A stretch of 64,000 nt of DNA from Sporobacter sp942492735 (GCA_942492735.1 OW818648.1:4139430-4203429), one strand, 5' to 3'; shown: positions 53,207 to 62,891, numbered from the stretch's first letter. The notes: a model not told the origin generated them from the sequence alone. Program-made: numbers and translations.

Positions 53207-54946
53207 TTACCTCGCAAACTCTTCGCCGATCTGCGAATCAAATATTTCCTTATATATGCCGCACGACTCCAGCAGCTCTCTGTGGCTGCCGAAACCGACG
53301 CGGACGCCATTGTCCAGTACGAGAATCCTGTCGGCACTCATGGCTGTCGAAATTCTCTGCGTGATAATGATAACCGTCCCCTCGCTGAGCTGAGAGATAC
53401 CCCGGCGCACTTTGACCTCCGTCACCGCGTCGAGTGCGCTCGTGCAGTCGTCAAGAATGAGCACTGGCGATTTCCGGACAAGTGCTCTTGCAATCGAGAT
53501 GCGCTGCTTCTGTCCGCCCGAGAGGTTAACCCCCGATTGCCCGAGCAGGCTGTCGTACCCGTCGGGCATATGCGCAATGAATTCATCCGCCTGCGCAGCA
53601 GCTGCGGCTTCGACGATCAGTTCTTTCGCGGCACCGGGGTTCCCCCAGGATATATTGTCTAGGATTGACCCGGAAAAAAGCATGCTCTTCTGGGGCGCGA
53701 GCGAGACGCTCTCCCGCAGAACCTCGGCATTCATCTCTTTGATATCGATGTTGTTGAAATATATTGAACCTTTATTCAAATCATAAAAGCGCAGGCAGAG
53801 CCAAGCCAATGTCGACTTCCCCGACCCTGTCGGTCCAATGACGGCCAGCGTCTTTCCTTTTTCTATTTTAAAGGAGAGGTCTTTTAAGGCGGGCAGTCCG
53901 CTGCCGTTCGGATACGCAAAGGTGACGTCCTTAAACTCAAGATCCGCCGTATCGGGCTTTATGCTTCTTTTTATGCCGCCGACATCCTCTTCGAAAGCGA
54001 AGTCCTCATCGCATGTCAGGACTTCCTTGATGCGCTCGGTCGACGCCTTTGTCCGGACAAACATATTGAACACATTGGTGATCATAATGAGCGAAGCCAG
54101 CATCTGCGCCATATAGCTCAAAAAAGCCGACACTTTTCCAACCTCGATATTACCGCCCGAAAAAAGGACGCTGCCGAAGTAAATGATGAGCACAATGCCG
54201 ATATTGATTGACAGTGATATCAGCGGCGAAAAGAAGGCGATCACCAGCTGGGAGGAAACAGTCTTTGACGCCAGATTCTCATTTGCCCCGCCGAACTTTT
54301 TCTCCTCGTCGTCATAGCGCCCGAAGGCCTTGACGAGCCTGACGCCCAAAAGGTATTCCTGCACGGCCGCGTTCACCTTGTCAATCGCGACCTGCACTTT
54401 GGCAAATCGCACATAGCTCAGATGCATGCTGATGACGATGAGAACCGTCACCGCCGCCACGGCGATGAGCAGAATCACGCTCATCCGTATGCTCATGATA
54501 ATCGCCAGTATAATGCTGCCGACGCACATCACCGGCGCTTTGACAAAAATCCGCATTAGGCCGTTGATGAACTGGGTGATCACCGAGGTGTCGTTCGTCA
54601 TGCGCGTGATGAGCGACCCGCTCTCGATTTTGTCGGCGCTGCTCTCCGAAAAGACGATGATTTTTTTGAACACATCTTCTCTCAGATCCGCCCCGAAGCT
54701 CTGTGAGACTCTGCTCGCGAGAATATTTCGGACCGTCGCAAATCCGGCGCCGCATACTGTTATGCCCAGCATTAAAAGCCCGTATCTGATAATGGTCGCC
54801 ATCTGTCCGCCTTTTATGCCGTCGTCAATAATTTTGGCCATGATGGTCGGCTGCATCAAGTCGCACAGTGCCTCCAGCAGGACAAAGAAGACGGCTGTGA
54901 TGAAAAGAATCTTATACTTCTTAAAATACTTACCGTAAATACTCAT
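53207..54946 (-). CDS. ABC multidrug-type exporter, half-transporter (first subunit)
   Basis: About 579 residues from the ATG at 54946 (MSIYGKYFKKYK); an in-frame ATG nine codons earlier is also possible, and no ribosome site decides it. Longer frames run into the upstream terminator. Six helices precede an ATPase with Walker A GPTGSGKST, signature LSGGQKQRISIARALV, Walker B LILDDCTSALD and ITQRIS where the switch His usually lies. The Walker B Glu is replaced by Asp (LDDCTS) and the switch His by Gln, so this subunit carries the degenerate site typical of one half of a heterodimer. Confidence 0.88.
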   Translation of the reverse strand: MSIYGKYFKKYKILFITAVFFVLLEALCDLMQPTIMAKIIDDGIKGGQMATIIRYGLLMLGITVCGAGFATVRNILASRVSQSFGADLREDVFKKIIVFSESSADKIESGSLITRMTNDTSVITQFINGLMRIFVKAPVMCVGSIILAIIMSIRMSVILLIAVAAVTVLIVISMHLSYVRFAKVQVAIDKVNAAVQEYLLGVRLVKAFGRYDDEEKKFGGANENLASKTVSSQLVIAFFSPLISLSINIGIVLIIYFGSVLFSGGNIEVGKVSAFLSYMAQMLASLIMITNVFNMFVRTKASTERIKEVLTCDEDFAFEEDVGGIKRSIKPDTADLEFKDVTFAYPNGSGLPALKDLSFKIEKGKTLAVIGPTGSGKSTLAWLCLRFYDLNKGSIYFNNIDIKEMNAEVLRESVSLAPQKSMLFSGSILDNISWGNPGAAKELIVEAAAAAQADEFIAHMPDGYDSLLGQSGVNLSGGQKQRISIARALVRKSPVLILDDCTSALDAVTEVKVRRGISQLSEGTVIIITQRISTAMSADRILVLDNGVRVGFGSHRELLESCGIYKEIFDSQIGEEFAR

Positions 54947-55014
54947 CTGCCTAACAACAAACCCGCTTTCCATCATGTTTTTTATCATCATAGCACAAAA
55001 TAACCGCATAGTCG

Positions 55015-55058
55015 AAAAAAGCTCTCTGATTTCGGTTATCAAACCGAGATCAGAGAGC
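55015..55058 (-). terminator. Rho-independent terminator after the DUF6951-like gene
   Basis: GCTCTCTGAT ... ATCAGAGAGC with an inner stem, followed on the - strand by TTTTTT. It separates the small-protein gene from the downstream exporter operon. Confidence 0.88.
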
Positions 55059-55082
55059 CTTTATATAATTTCTTATCCGGGA

Positions 55083-55400
55083 CTATTTCTTTTCAATCGT
55101 CATCTCAGCGTTCTTCGGCAGTGCAAGGCCGCAGGCAACCTCAATACCCTTTATTAGCGCGGCAGGCACAGGACAGCCGGGATGTCTGCAATATTGATGT
55201 GCCAGCTCGTAAATCATGCCGTCGCCCAGTTTTGCAAAACAGACCTCGTACCCATCGATTTCTTTCAGCTCCTGTTCCAGCGGCTTCAGGTTCGGGCAGT
55301 CTGTACAGAAATCAACTGAAACGGTCTGCATATCATCGGAATCAAACTGTATTGTTGAACAGAGCCCGCAAATCCCGGGGTTTACCTTTACTTCAACCAT
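55083..55400 (-). CDS. small Cys-containing protein, DUF6951-like
   Basis: The start at 55400 is set by AAGGAG 9 bases upstream, giving 105 residues beginning MVEVKVNPGICGL. Cys residues occur as GLC, FCTDCP and YCRHPGCPVP. The C-terminus (IKGIEVACGLALPKNAEM) resembles a family of small proteins I recall as DUF6951, common in anaerobes. Function unknown; the Cys/His pattern suggests metal binding. Confidence 0.75.
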   Translation of the reverse strand: MVEVKVNPGICGLCSTIQFDSDDMQTVSVDFCTDCPNLKPLEQELKEIDGYEVCFAKLGDGMIYELAHQYCRHPGCPVPAALIKGIEVACGLALPKNAEMTIEKK

Positions 55401-55483
55401 TTGTATCATCTCCTTATCGGTTAGCATAGTAAAACATGATACTTCCGTCTGTGACGATATCACTTTCAAAATTTATCATATAA

Positions 55484-56929
55484 CTAAGCGTTTTCCGGCA
55501 GGAGCTCATAGACCTCGAGAGTGGCGTCGAGAAATTTATCGAGTGCTTCCGGCGTCAGCTCACCGGTGCCGATCCCGTAGCGCAGCCTGGTGAGGTACCT
55601 GAACCATTCCGAAGCCTCTTCTGCCGAAATACTCCAGCCGGCACGGACATTCATGCTCGTCCATATCAGATTGCAGCGCATATTGATTTCCTGCATGGTC
55701 CTTTTTTTGGATTCTTTCCGGGCCGGACTTTCGGCCATTTCAATGATTTTTTTTACCTTGACACTGTTATCCGCTCCCAAGTCCGCCACGATGTTTTTAA
55801 TATTGACTGCGGTCTTCGGTGTTTCTGCCTCTGCTTCTTGTTGCTCCGTCGGGGCTTCTTCGTCTGCCCGCTTTAAGTCCCGGTATATCACTTTCTCCAC
55901 GGTGGGCGGTTTTCTCACCGGTTCCCGAGCCCTATCCGGCACAGCAGAAACAGGAATCTCTGCGCGCACATCCGTCTTTTCAGATAGCGTCTCTTTCTTC
56001 GCCGAATACTTAGCGCGCGTATAGCCCTTCTGCTCAGCCCGGAGATAAAACCCCTTTTCGATGAGCTGATCGAATTCCAGGTCGATTATTGCCTTGAAGC
56101 TGCTAGGCTCAAACACTGAAGTGGGAAGACTGCCGTAAGTCTGAATCATTTGCTGAATTTCATCAATTTCAGGGCGTTTCACGCTCATCATAATGTTCAA
56201 GGCCATGCCGGCCATCTGATCCTGCACGCATTCCTTGCCCTTTAACGGCGCTCTGGTTATGATCCCCTCCATCTTGGACTTCAAAACCGGCTCAAGCGTG
56301 TTCACAGCATTTTTCATCATGGAAATCGATTCCGGTAAAAATGGCACGCTGGAAATTCGCACCTTCGGCAGGTCTTCGCTCTGGAATCCAAGCGCTGAAG
56401 CTGTCAGCCGAAAGGCGGTGTCGTAATACAGCTTCCGCGCCTTATGTACGGAGATATCAGCCTCCGCCCCGCCATAAATGACAGCTGTTTTTGATAAAGC
56501 GTACGCCTGCATGCGCTGCAGGTTCGTCCACTGATTAATGGCATAACCCGTTTTATACTCGGTAATGCGCTCAAACAAAGCCTGGCCGAACAGCTCCTGT
56601 GCTGACAGATTCTTAACCCAAAGCTCTTCAAGCCCGATGTCTTCCGTCTTACATATATCGTCGATGATGCAGTCAAGGGCAAGCTTGTCAAACGCCGTAT
56701 GAAGGAGTGTTGCGCAGTAAGGATGGCAATTTCGGATGAGCTCTTTTAGCGAGAGCGCTTTCAGGAGGGCTTCTTCATCTCCCGCCCTGAGCTGCTGTCT
56801 GTATATTTGGGCGCACTGTTCCCCAAAATATTCTAAGTCAAACTCAACAAAGCGAATGAGCGTTATGCCCAGCTGTAAATCATGTATTGTAGGACTCCCT
56901 GGAACGGAAAATGAAATCACGTCTTTCAT
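55484..56929 (-). CDS. protein of unknown function, ~480 residues
   Basis: I do not recognise this protein. The start at 56929 has GGAG 6 bases upstream; an ATG 13 codons earlier lacks a site. The first ~320 residues look mostly helical and soluble. A basic/acidic Pro-rich linker (about 320-395) follows, then a ~80-residue C-terminal domain (RTMQEINMRCNLIWTSMNVR). No signal peptide or membrane helix is seen. It is divergent from the 57132 gene and adjoins the bactofilin group, but no shared function is shown. Confidence 0.65.
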   Translation of the reverse strand: MKDVISFSVPGSPTIHDLQLGITLIRFVEFDLEYFGEQCAQIYRQQLRAGDEEALLKALSLKELIRNCHPYCATLLHTAFDKLALDCIIDDICKTEDIGLEELWVKNLSAQELFGQALFERITEYKTGYAINQWTNLQRMQAYALSKTAVIYGGAEADISVHKARKLYYDTAFRLTASALGFQSEDLPKVRISSVPFLPESISMMKNAVNTLEPVLKSKMEGIITRAPLKGKECVQDQMAGMALNIMMSVKRPEIDEIQQMIQTYGSLPTSVFEPSSFKAIIDLEFDQLIEKGFYLRAEQKGYTRAKYSAKKETLSEKTDVRAEIPVSAVPDRAREPVRKPPTVEKVIYRDLKRADEEAPTEQQEAEAETPKTAVNIKNIVADLGADNSVKVKKIIEMAESPARKESKKRTMQEINMRCNLIWTSMNVRAGWSISAEEASEWFRYLTRLRYGIGTGELTPEALDKFLDATLEVYELLPENA

Positions 56930-57041
56930 GTAGAGCTCCATTCCGCCAAATTCTGCATATTCTGTCATTGGATTTTATCTTAGCATACCGAATATTTGTT
57001 TTCAATATTTATAATATTTCTTTCCAACCAAAAAAACAATG

Positions 57042-57070
57042 TTGTATTTAACATAGTGATGGGATATAAT
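57042..57070 (+). promoter_or_regulatory. sigma-A promoter of the gene at 57132
   Basis: TTGTAT (57042-57047) and TATAAT (57065-57070), 17 bases apart. Confidence 0.65.
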
Positions 57071-57131
57071 TTTTTGCATGACTTATTCGACATAATATTT
57101 CAAAGTTTGACATAGAATGGGCGGTTAAAAT

Positions 57132-57779
57132 ATGACTTTTGGCAGCGAGTCCGAAGCGAATAAGCAGTTGACGGACATGATTCTCAAAGCTGGAGCCAAC
57201 CTTTTTAAAGCAACCAAATATCTCTATGCACTAACCGCCGAAAATTATTACAACTGCAATATCAAGGATTTTTTTAAAGTCATCCTGAACAACATCTTCA
57301 ATGCCGACGTCATGAGCGCTTTTCATGTCACCATTGATAATCAGACGTGCGGTCCAATGAACACGCGTGAATACTTTGATATCTTCCGTCTGATCATTTA
57401 CAGTTTCGCCGTCAGGCTCCCGGCTCTTTGCCATGTGGAAGTGAAGGGCGATTATATGACCGCTAAACAAATCGCTGCCGTTTATGACGGTGTCATGGAA
57501 AAAGGTGTTGTCAATCACAGTGAAGCAATTACCGAAAGCTTTCAGCAGATCGCCTCGGATATAAAGAAGGGTAAGAGTATCACGCCGTACAATTCCGAAT
57601 GGTTCCGGACATACATCTTCACGACAATACCGGAGCTCGGCGAAATCAGCAATCATAATCTCTATTTTTTAGGCGCTGCTGATATGCTGTTTTCACTCTA
57701 TTATCTTTGCCTTGAAAAAGAAATTGAGAAGTGTATTACTGCGTTCGTTTTACAGGAACCCGTCCAGTCCGGCAGTTGA
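57132..57779 (+). CDS. protein of unknown function, 215 residues
   Basis: A soluble, mostly helical protein with no recognised motif and no signal peptide. A GGCGG site lies 8 bases before the ATG. It is followed after 108 bases by a coiled-coil membrane protein and then a bactofilin, possibly in one transcript. Its function is not predictable from sequence. Confidence 0.65.
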   Translation: MTFGSESEANKQLTDMILKAGANLFKATKYLYALTAENYYNCNIKDFFKVILNNIFNADVMSAFHVTIDNQTCGPMNTREYFDIFRLIIYSFAVRLPALCHVEVKGDYMTAKQIAAVYDGVMEKGVVNHSEAITESFQQIASDIKKGKSITPYNSEWFRTYIFTTIPELGEISNHNLYFLGAADMLFSLYYLCLEKEIEKCITAFVLQEPVQSGS

Positions 57780-57887
57780 CTTTTGTAATATGGCACTATA
57801 TAATGAACTTCAAGTTTGTACCTTATAAATCGACAAAATAAACGTATTTTTTTGAGCAACATTCAAAATTCGTCTGGGGTGAAGAGA

Positions 57888-58487
57888 ATGTATTTTGGAA
57901 GCATTAGATTTTTCCGCCATCTTATCATCCTTGTTCTGGCGCTGCTCATCATTATACCTTGCTTTTTTGCGGTCAATTATGGCATCAAATATAATCAGAC
58001 CAGCAGCAAGCTTGTTGATACCAACAGAAAGCTTACAGAGGTACAAGAAATTGTCAGCCAATACGATAAATCCGGGCAAAGCGAACTGGTAGACAGTCTC
58101 TCGCAGCTGTTGAACAGTTCGTTCGATACGCAAATACCGGCGTTTTCTCAAACAGTAGACGATTCCGTGGAGTTACAGATCACAGCGCTTCAGACACAGC
58201 TAAACGATTTGTTGACAATCCAGCTGGCTGCGATCCAAAAGCAGATTGATGATTCACTTGCGAACAATGCAACTGTCATTAGTGATCAGCAAGCAGCGAC
58301 GCAGAGCCAGATCTCCGCTGTGATTAAAGCGCAGACTGCCTCGGTTCAAAAGCAGCTCGAAAAAAAGCTGGACGAGAATACGACAGAAATTTTACAGCAG
58401 GTTAATGAATCCTTAAGCGATCAGGTGGCGCTGCTTCAGCAGCAAATTGATACACTTAAGGTCCTACCAGAAGTAGGCAATGGATAA
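57888..58487 (+). CDS. membrane-anchored coiled-coil protein
   Basis: Start at 57888 is set by GGGGTGAAGAG; an earlier in-frame ATG lacks a site. 199 residues: a short basic N-terminus, one membrane helix (about 11-33), then ~160 residues of Gln/Asp/Leu-rich heptad sequence (ALQTQLNDLLTIQLAAIQKQ) predicted to form a coiled coil outside or inside the cell depending on topology. It precedes the bactofilin gene by 77 bases and could be its membrane anchor, by analogy to bactofilin partner proteins; this is inference. Confidence 0.7.
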   Translation: MYFGSIRFFRHLIILVLALLIIIPCFFAVNYGIKYNQTSSKLVDTNRKLTEVQEIVSQYDKSGQSELVDSLSQLLNSSFDTQIPAFSQTVDDSVELQITALQTQLNDLLTIQLAAIQKQIDDSLANNATVISDQQAATQSQISAVIKAQTASVQKQLEKKLDENTTEILQQVNESLSDQVALLQQQIDTLKVLPEVGNG

Positions 58488-58564
58488 AAACGCGCAGCAT
58501 TGGCCCGGGCGCATACGTGTCAGTTTCCAGTGTAAATATTTTCATTTAGAACAGGAGAACTCAT

Positions 58565-59359
58565 ATGGGTCTGAAAGAGAATTTTAATCAGGCACTAAAG
58601 GAATTGATCAACAAAGGCGGCCTTGTGGGCTCCGAGCTCGACGATAAATCCAAGACCAAATCGAACCTCGATTCTTACTTAGACATGCCATCATCCTTTT
58701 CGAACGACGCGGCTCCTCACGGCCACAGCGTCGCTGCCTTTGATCAGGATACTTCTAAAATCGCAATGAGTGTCTCTGAAACCGACTGGCAGAATCCGAG
58801 CTTCGAAGAACACACGCCATATAGTTCCGATAGCTATGCGTCTTCCCGCCCCAGTGAGTATGGCGGAATGTTCCGGCAGGCTGACGAAATGACAATCATC
58901 TCAAAAAGCACCATGATCGTCGGCGATATCCGCACACTCGCAAACATCACAATCGACGGCAACGTTCGCGGTAAAGTCGATGTCCTGAAGGATGCCAACA
59001 TCCGCGGCATGCTGGTCGGCGACCTTGTCTGCAGCAACACCGAAATGAGAGGCTCTTCTATACAAGGCAACGTGTTTGCAAAAGGAAGCTCCTATATCGA
59101 TAATGATTCCATCCTGCTCGGCGACCTGACAGCGCAGTTTGCCAGCATCGACGGCAAAGTCAAGGGCAATATTGAAATCGGCAGTAAAATCGAGCTGCAC
59201 CCAAATGCGATCGTCGCCGGAAATATTAATACCAATACGATTTCCATCGCCGACGGCGCAAACATCAAGGGCTTCATTAACACCACCTTCTTAAAAGAGC
59301 ATGGTGACAGCGCCTTCCCCAAGCAGGTTGTCATGGTCAACGAAACAACAGACGCGTAA
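58565..59359 (+). CDS. bactofilin (polymer-forming cytoskeletal protein)
   Basis: A 264-residue protein; ACAGGAG precedes the ATG. Residues 1-108 are a disordered Ser/Asp-rich N-terminus. Residues 110-245 form the right-handed beta-helix of bactofilins, seen as repeated hydrophobic strands (ISKSTMIVGDI, GNVRGKVDVL, GDLVCSNTEM, GDLTAQFASI, GNINTNTISI). Bactofilins polymerise without nucleotide and organise cell shape or envelope proteins. The C-terminus is charged. Confidence 0.93.
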   Translation: MGLKENFNQALKELINKGGLVGSELDDKSKTKSNLDSYLDMPSSFSNDAAPHGHSVAAFDQDTSKIAMSVSETDWQNPSFEEHTPYSSDSYASSRPSEYGGMFRQADEMTIISKSTMIVGDIRTLANITIDGNVRGKVDVLKDANIRGMLVGDLVCSNTEMRGSSIQGNVFAKGSSYIDNDSILLGDLTAQFASIDGKVKGNIEIGSKIELHPNAIVAGNINTNTISIADGANIKGFINTTFLKEHGDSAFPKQVVMVNETTDA

Positions 59360-59379
59360 ACCAGCTACTCTATGAACAC

Positions 59380-59414
59380 AAGGAGCCGCCTGCAAACCAG
59401 TCGACTCCTTTTTT
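59380..59414 (+). terminator. terminator after the bactofilin gene
   Basis: AAGGAG ... CTCCTT 6-base stem followed by TTTTT; a short stem with a long loop, so efficiency is uncertain. Confidence 0.5.
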
Positions 59415-59420
59415 ATGTCT

Positions 59421-59918
59421 TTATTCAATAATCTTCTCATAACACACGACATCTAAGAGCCTGCCGAATTTCATGCCGACTTCCTTATAGTGCGCGCATT
59501 TGAAATATCCGCAGCGCTCAAACAGCGCGATGCTTTGCACGTTCTCCCCGCAAATAATGGCAATAAGTGCATGGAAGCCTTTTTCCTTCGCAGCTTTCTC
59601 CAGGAACGAAACCGCCTGACTGCCGATGCCTTTTCCGACACAATCATGCTTTAAGTAAACCGTGACCTCTGCCGTATTATCATACGCCTCTCTTTTGCCG
59701 TACTTCGCTAAAATCGCATAGCCGCATAACGCGCCGTCTACTTTGACGACATACGATTTGTGCCGGTCATTATTGAAGAATACGATCTCCTTCATTTCCT
59801 CCAATGCCGGGACATGCTTATGAAACGTCGCTGTTGAATTCAAAACGTAATAGGTATAGATATCGAGCACCTGCTGCAGGTGTTCTTCTTTTAATTCTTC
59901 AATAAACAAGTTACTCAT
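59421..59918 (-). CDS. GNAT-family N-acetyltransferase
   Basis: A 165-residue protein with the acetyl-CoA-binding motif KHDCVGKGIGSQAVSFLEKA (about 89-108) and a C-terminal NVQSIALFERCGYFKCAHYKEVG. This resembles the phosphinothricin/Ala-type acetyltransferases (Pat/YwnH group). GAAGG lies 10 bases before the ATG. It could detoxify amino-acid-like compounds; the substrate is unproven. Confidence 0.85.
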   Translation of the reverse strand: MSNLFIEELKEEHLQQVLDIYTYYVLNSTATFHKHVPALEEMKEIVFFNNDRHKSYVVKVDGALCGYAILAKYGKREAYDNTAEVTVYLKHDCVGKGIGSQAVSFLEKAAKEKGFHALIAIICGENVQSIALFERCGYFKCAHYKEVGMKFGRLLDVVCYEKIIE

Positions 59919-60128
59919 ATCACTTGTACCTTCTTTTATAATAAAAACGGGCGTTCAGTTAAACCAAATTATACACTGTTAATCACATTGTTCAATTGTC
60001 ATTATATCAAAATTGGGACTGGCTGAAAGCAACTATCCTGGCATTTTATTTATTTAAGTTGAAATTTTCAGCGCCAGATAGTACGATAGTCGTCTAAAAT
60101 ACAAATGAGTTTGGAGCAACTATCATTC

Positions 60129-61298
60129 ATGAATAAAAAGGATTTATCAGCGTTTAGACGACAGTTTAAAACAGACAGCTACAGCCTGAAGCTCAGGCAG
60201 CTCTATACGGTCTATATGAAGAAGGATAATCAGAACGTCCTGTACTCTGAATGCTCGTCATTTGACATGAAGAGCGAATCAGAACAGGAAATCTACCTGA
60301 GCAATTTTAAGAAGCTTTTGACAGGCGGATTCAACTCGAAGATATTTGAGCTGGCGTTTGATAGCGCGGCACCGGCCGGTGAAGGGCAGGACTTCTGCAG
60401 TGCGCTGCTCAGCGCGGAGCGAGATGCATTTTATGGATGCTGCGACAAATACATATCAAAAATTGCCGGCAATTACAGCTATGATTCTGATATCGTTATC
60501 TCCTTCGTCAACGGAAAATACGACCAGCCACTCGGAAAGAAGCACAAGCATGGTGAGGAAGAGGCTCTGAACGGCCTTGACGATACGACTTACGGTTTCA
60601 AATTCATCATGTGCAGCGTCAGCAAGGCAGATGATACAAAGCGCGGCATCTATTATGACGCGTCAACCGCGAAATTTGAGCTGAATTCCGCACTTGACAA
60701 AACAGTTAACTTCGCCGCGCCGATTGACGGATTCATGTTCCCCTCCTTCGGGAATGGTTATTCAGACATCAATAAAATCATCTACTATACATATAAGGCC
60801 AACAGCAGAAACGACGCCCTTTTAGAAAACATCCTGTACTGCAGGAGCGAACCGACAGCCAAAGATGAGCGCGAGAAATTCGAAGAGATCATCCGCCTCG
60901 TCAACGGTGACACCGTGCGTCCGGATGTTTTTAAAAATGTCTACGACGCGGTAGCCGAGCGACTTGAGGCCTGCGATGAATTCAGTGACCCCCTGACATT
61001 AAGTGCCGACGAGATCCTGGATATTTTCCAAGAAAGCGGCATTAAGAACTTAGACAGTTTTGAAGAGGCGTATCAACAAGCCGCAGAAAAAGATTTTGAG
61101 TTTAGAGCTGCCAGCCTCATCCCAGGCTCATCAGGCACCGTGAAAATAAGCAGCGGCGTGGCTGATATATCACTGAACCTTGAAAACCTTGGGGCAGTAA
61201 AGCAGGTTATTAATGCCAAAGGCAGGAAATGCCTCCAAATCGAGCTCAGCGAAGACGCCGAAATCAACGGTATTGCGCTGGAGACTGAGCACGACTAA
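60129..61298 (+). CDS. DUF4317-type protein
   Basis: A 389-residue protein from ATG 60129 (GGAG 12 bases upstream); an ATG eight codons earlier has no site. The start MNKKDLSAFRRQFK and the length match what I recall of DUF4317 proteins, widespread in Lachnospiraceae and Oscillospiraceae. There is no signal peptide or membrane helix. Function unknown. The gene is monocistronic and ends with a strong terminator. Confidence 0.8.
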   Translation: MNKKDLSAFRRQFKTDSYSLKLRQLYTVYMKKDNQNVLYSECSSFDMKSESEQEIYLSNFKKLLTGGFNSKIFELAFDSAAPAGEGQDFCSALLSAERDAFYGCCDKYISKIAGNYSYDSDIVISFVNGKYDQPLGKKHKHGEEEALNGLDDTTYGFKFIMCSVSKADDTKRGIYYDASTAKFELNSALDKTVNFAAPIDGFMFPSFGNGYSDINKIIYYTYKANSRNDALLENILYCRSEPTAKDEREKFEEIIRLVNGDTVRPDVFKNVYDAVAERLEACDEFSDPLTLSADEILDIFQESGIKNLDSFEEAYQQAAEKDFEFRAASLIPGSSGTVKISSGVADISLNLENLGAVKQVINAKGRKCLQIELSEDAEINGIALETEHD

Positions 61299-61323
61299 GA
61301 AGGCTCATTGATATAATTACAGC

Positions 61324-61357
61324 AAAGCTGCCGCAATATAATTTGCGGCAGCTTTAT
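61324..61357 (+). terminator. Rho-independent terminator after the DUF4317 gene
   Basis: AAAGCTGCCGCAA / TTGCGGCAGCTTT, a 13-base stem closed by a small AT loop, then TTA. It is a strong structure. Confidence 0.85.
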
Positions 61358-61502
61358 TAGTTTCGTAATGCTGAGTTTCCTATTTTGAGGATAGATTGCT
61401 CAATTCTTTAGTAATAACGCCTTTGTCGATTCGTTCAAAAGAATCTCGGGTTCTGGGATAACAAATCCACTTTCAACAAATCACTGGTATATATTACTGA
61501 TT

Positions 61503-61530
61503 TTGCCAAATGCGGCATTTGTGATATACT
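61503..61530 (+). promoter_or_regulatory. promoter with an embedded palindrome, upstream of the glycosyltransferase-like gene
   Basis: TTGCCA (61503-61508) and TATACT (61525-61530) are 16 bases apart. Between and overlapping them CAAATGC-G-GCATTTG (61507-61521) is a perfect palindrome. A protein bound there would block RNA polymerase, so it is a good operator candidate. Confidence 0.6.
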
Positions 61531-61565
61531 ATTAAAAAACCAAACAGTCAAAGGAGTTTGAAACT

Positions 61566-62819
61566 GTGGAAAATAGCAAGATAATTAGTGTTGGTATCGG
61601 TTTTGCGACAGGACGTAAAAATTTCCAGAAGGTTTTAAAAACATATGTTTACAACTGGCGCGAATGTGGCTTAACTGATAACGAAAATGTTCACTTAAAC
61701 CTATTCGTTGCCTATGATTTGAAATACTCAAATACAAAACGGGCTGATTATACAAACATCAGCAAAGAAGTGCTGAATCTTGTCGACGGAACCTACTTTA
61801 TAGGTAAAAATGTAATTCAAAAAGAAATTGACTATTTGATAAGCGAGAATGTCATTAACCAGGATGAAGCACGGTTGTTTTTCGGAAGTGGGTACGCTGC
61901 AAAACGCAATTCGGTGATCTATACTGCGATAAAAAACAACATAGACTATCTTCTATTTCTTGATGATGACGAGTATCCGGTAGCAGTCACTAAAACCCTT
62001 ACCAATGCTGTATGGGGCGGACAGCATGTGCTTTTATCGCATTTGGAAAACATTCGGGATGCAGACATCACAAATGGGCACCACTGCGGATATATCTCTC
62101 CCATTCCTTATTTAAAATTCAATGATATCTTAAAAGAAATGGATTTCCGCTTGTTCATTGAGGCAATTAGCAATGACATTATCAACTGGGATACAATACG
62201 TTCGGTTATGAATAACGGCGGCGTTACGTATGCCAATACAAAAATTCTGCAGACCAACACGCCCGAGGAGGTGCCAGAAGTTAACCATACCAAATTCATC
62301 TCTGGCGCAAACCTATGCATTAATCTCACGCGACCAGAGAGAGTTTATCCATTCTATAACCCTCCGGGTGCTCGGGGTGAAGACACTTTTTTAAGCACTT
62401 GCCTGAGCCAACGCAAAGTCCTTCGCATTCCCTGCTATGCGTTTCATGATGGCTTCTCAACATATAATCATTTGATGGACGGTGTTCTTCCGACGAGACT
62501 CAAATACATTGAAGCTGACTCTGAGCAAATCATCGAACGTTTTTATAAGGCCTGTATCGGCTGGATTCGTTATAAACCCTTATTATTGTATATCACACAA
62601 CGAGATGATTATGATGGTAAAATTAAACATATGAGAGAGCAGCTTAAAGCCACACTACCCCAAATTTGCGCCTATTTTAAGAACGATGATTTTATGAACA
62701 TTTTAAAGGAGCTGGAACGCTACCATAAGAATGTTCGCAAGCATTATGAACAATTTAATGAAACACAGCAAGTTTGGGCTAAAATAAACGCGTTTTTAAG
62801 CAACTCGCGCCTTTCTTAA
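61566..62819 (+). CDS. glycosyltransferase-like protein (GT-A type)
   Basis: 417 residues from a GTG start with AAGGAG 9 bases upstream. The N-terminal ISVGIGFATGRKNF and the acidic motif LLFLDDDEYP (DxD-type, about residues 129-138) with ARGEDTFLS downstream match metal-dependent GT-A glycosyltransferases. The C-terminal ~110 residues are helical. No membrane helix. The gene is visibly more AT-rich than its neighbours, suggesting a different history. Donor and acceptor sugars cannot be named. Confidence 0.65.
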   Translation: MENSKIISVGIGFATGRKNFQKVLKTYVYNWRECGLTDNENVHLNLFVAYDLKYSNTKRADYTNISKEVLNLVDGTYFIGKNVIQKEIDYLISENVINQDEARLFFGSGYAAKRNSVIYTAIKNNIDYLLFLDDDEYPVAVTKTLTNAVWGGQHVLLSHLENIRDADITNGHHCGYISPIPYLKFNDILKEMDFRLFIEAISNDIINWDTIRSVMNNGGVTYANTKILQTNTPEEVPEVNHTKFISGANLCINLTRPERVYPFYNPPGARGEDTFLSTCLSQRKVLRIPCYAFHDGFSTYNHLMDGVLPTRLKYIEADSEQIIERFYKACIGWIRYKPLLLYITQRDDYDGKIKHMREQLKATLPQICAYFKNDDFMNILKELERYHKNVRKHYEQFNETQQVWAKINAFLSNSRLS

Positions 62820-62853
62820 CTTTTGTCAGTGACAGTATCCGAGACGGGCATCT

Positions 62854-62891
62854 GAAGCTACCACGTTTCATAATGAAACATGGTAGCTTTT
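62854..62891 (+). terminator. Rho-independent terminator
   Basis: AAGCTACCACGTTTCA / TGAAACATGGTAGCTT with one mismatch, followed by TT. It ends the glycosyltransferase-like transcript. Confidence 0.75.
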
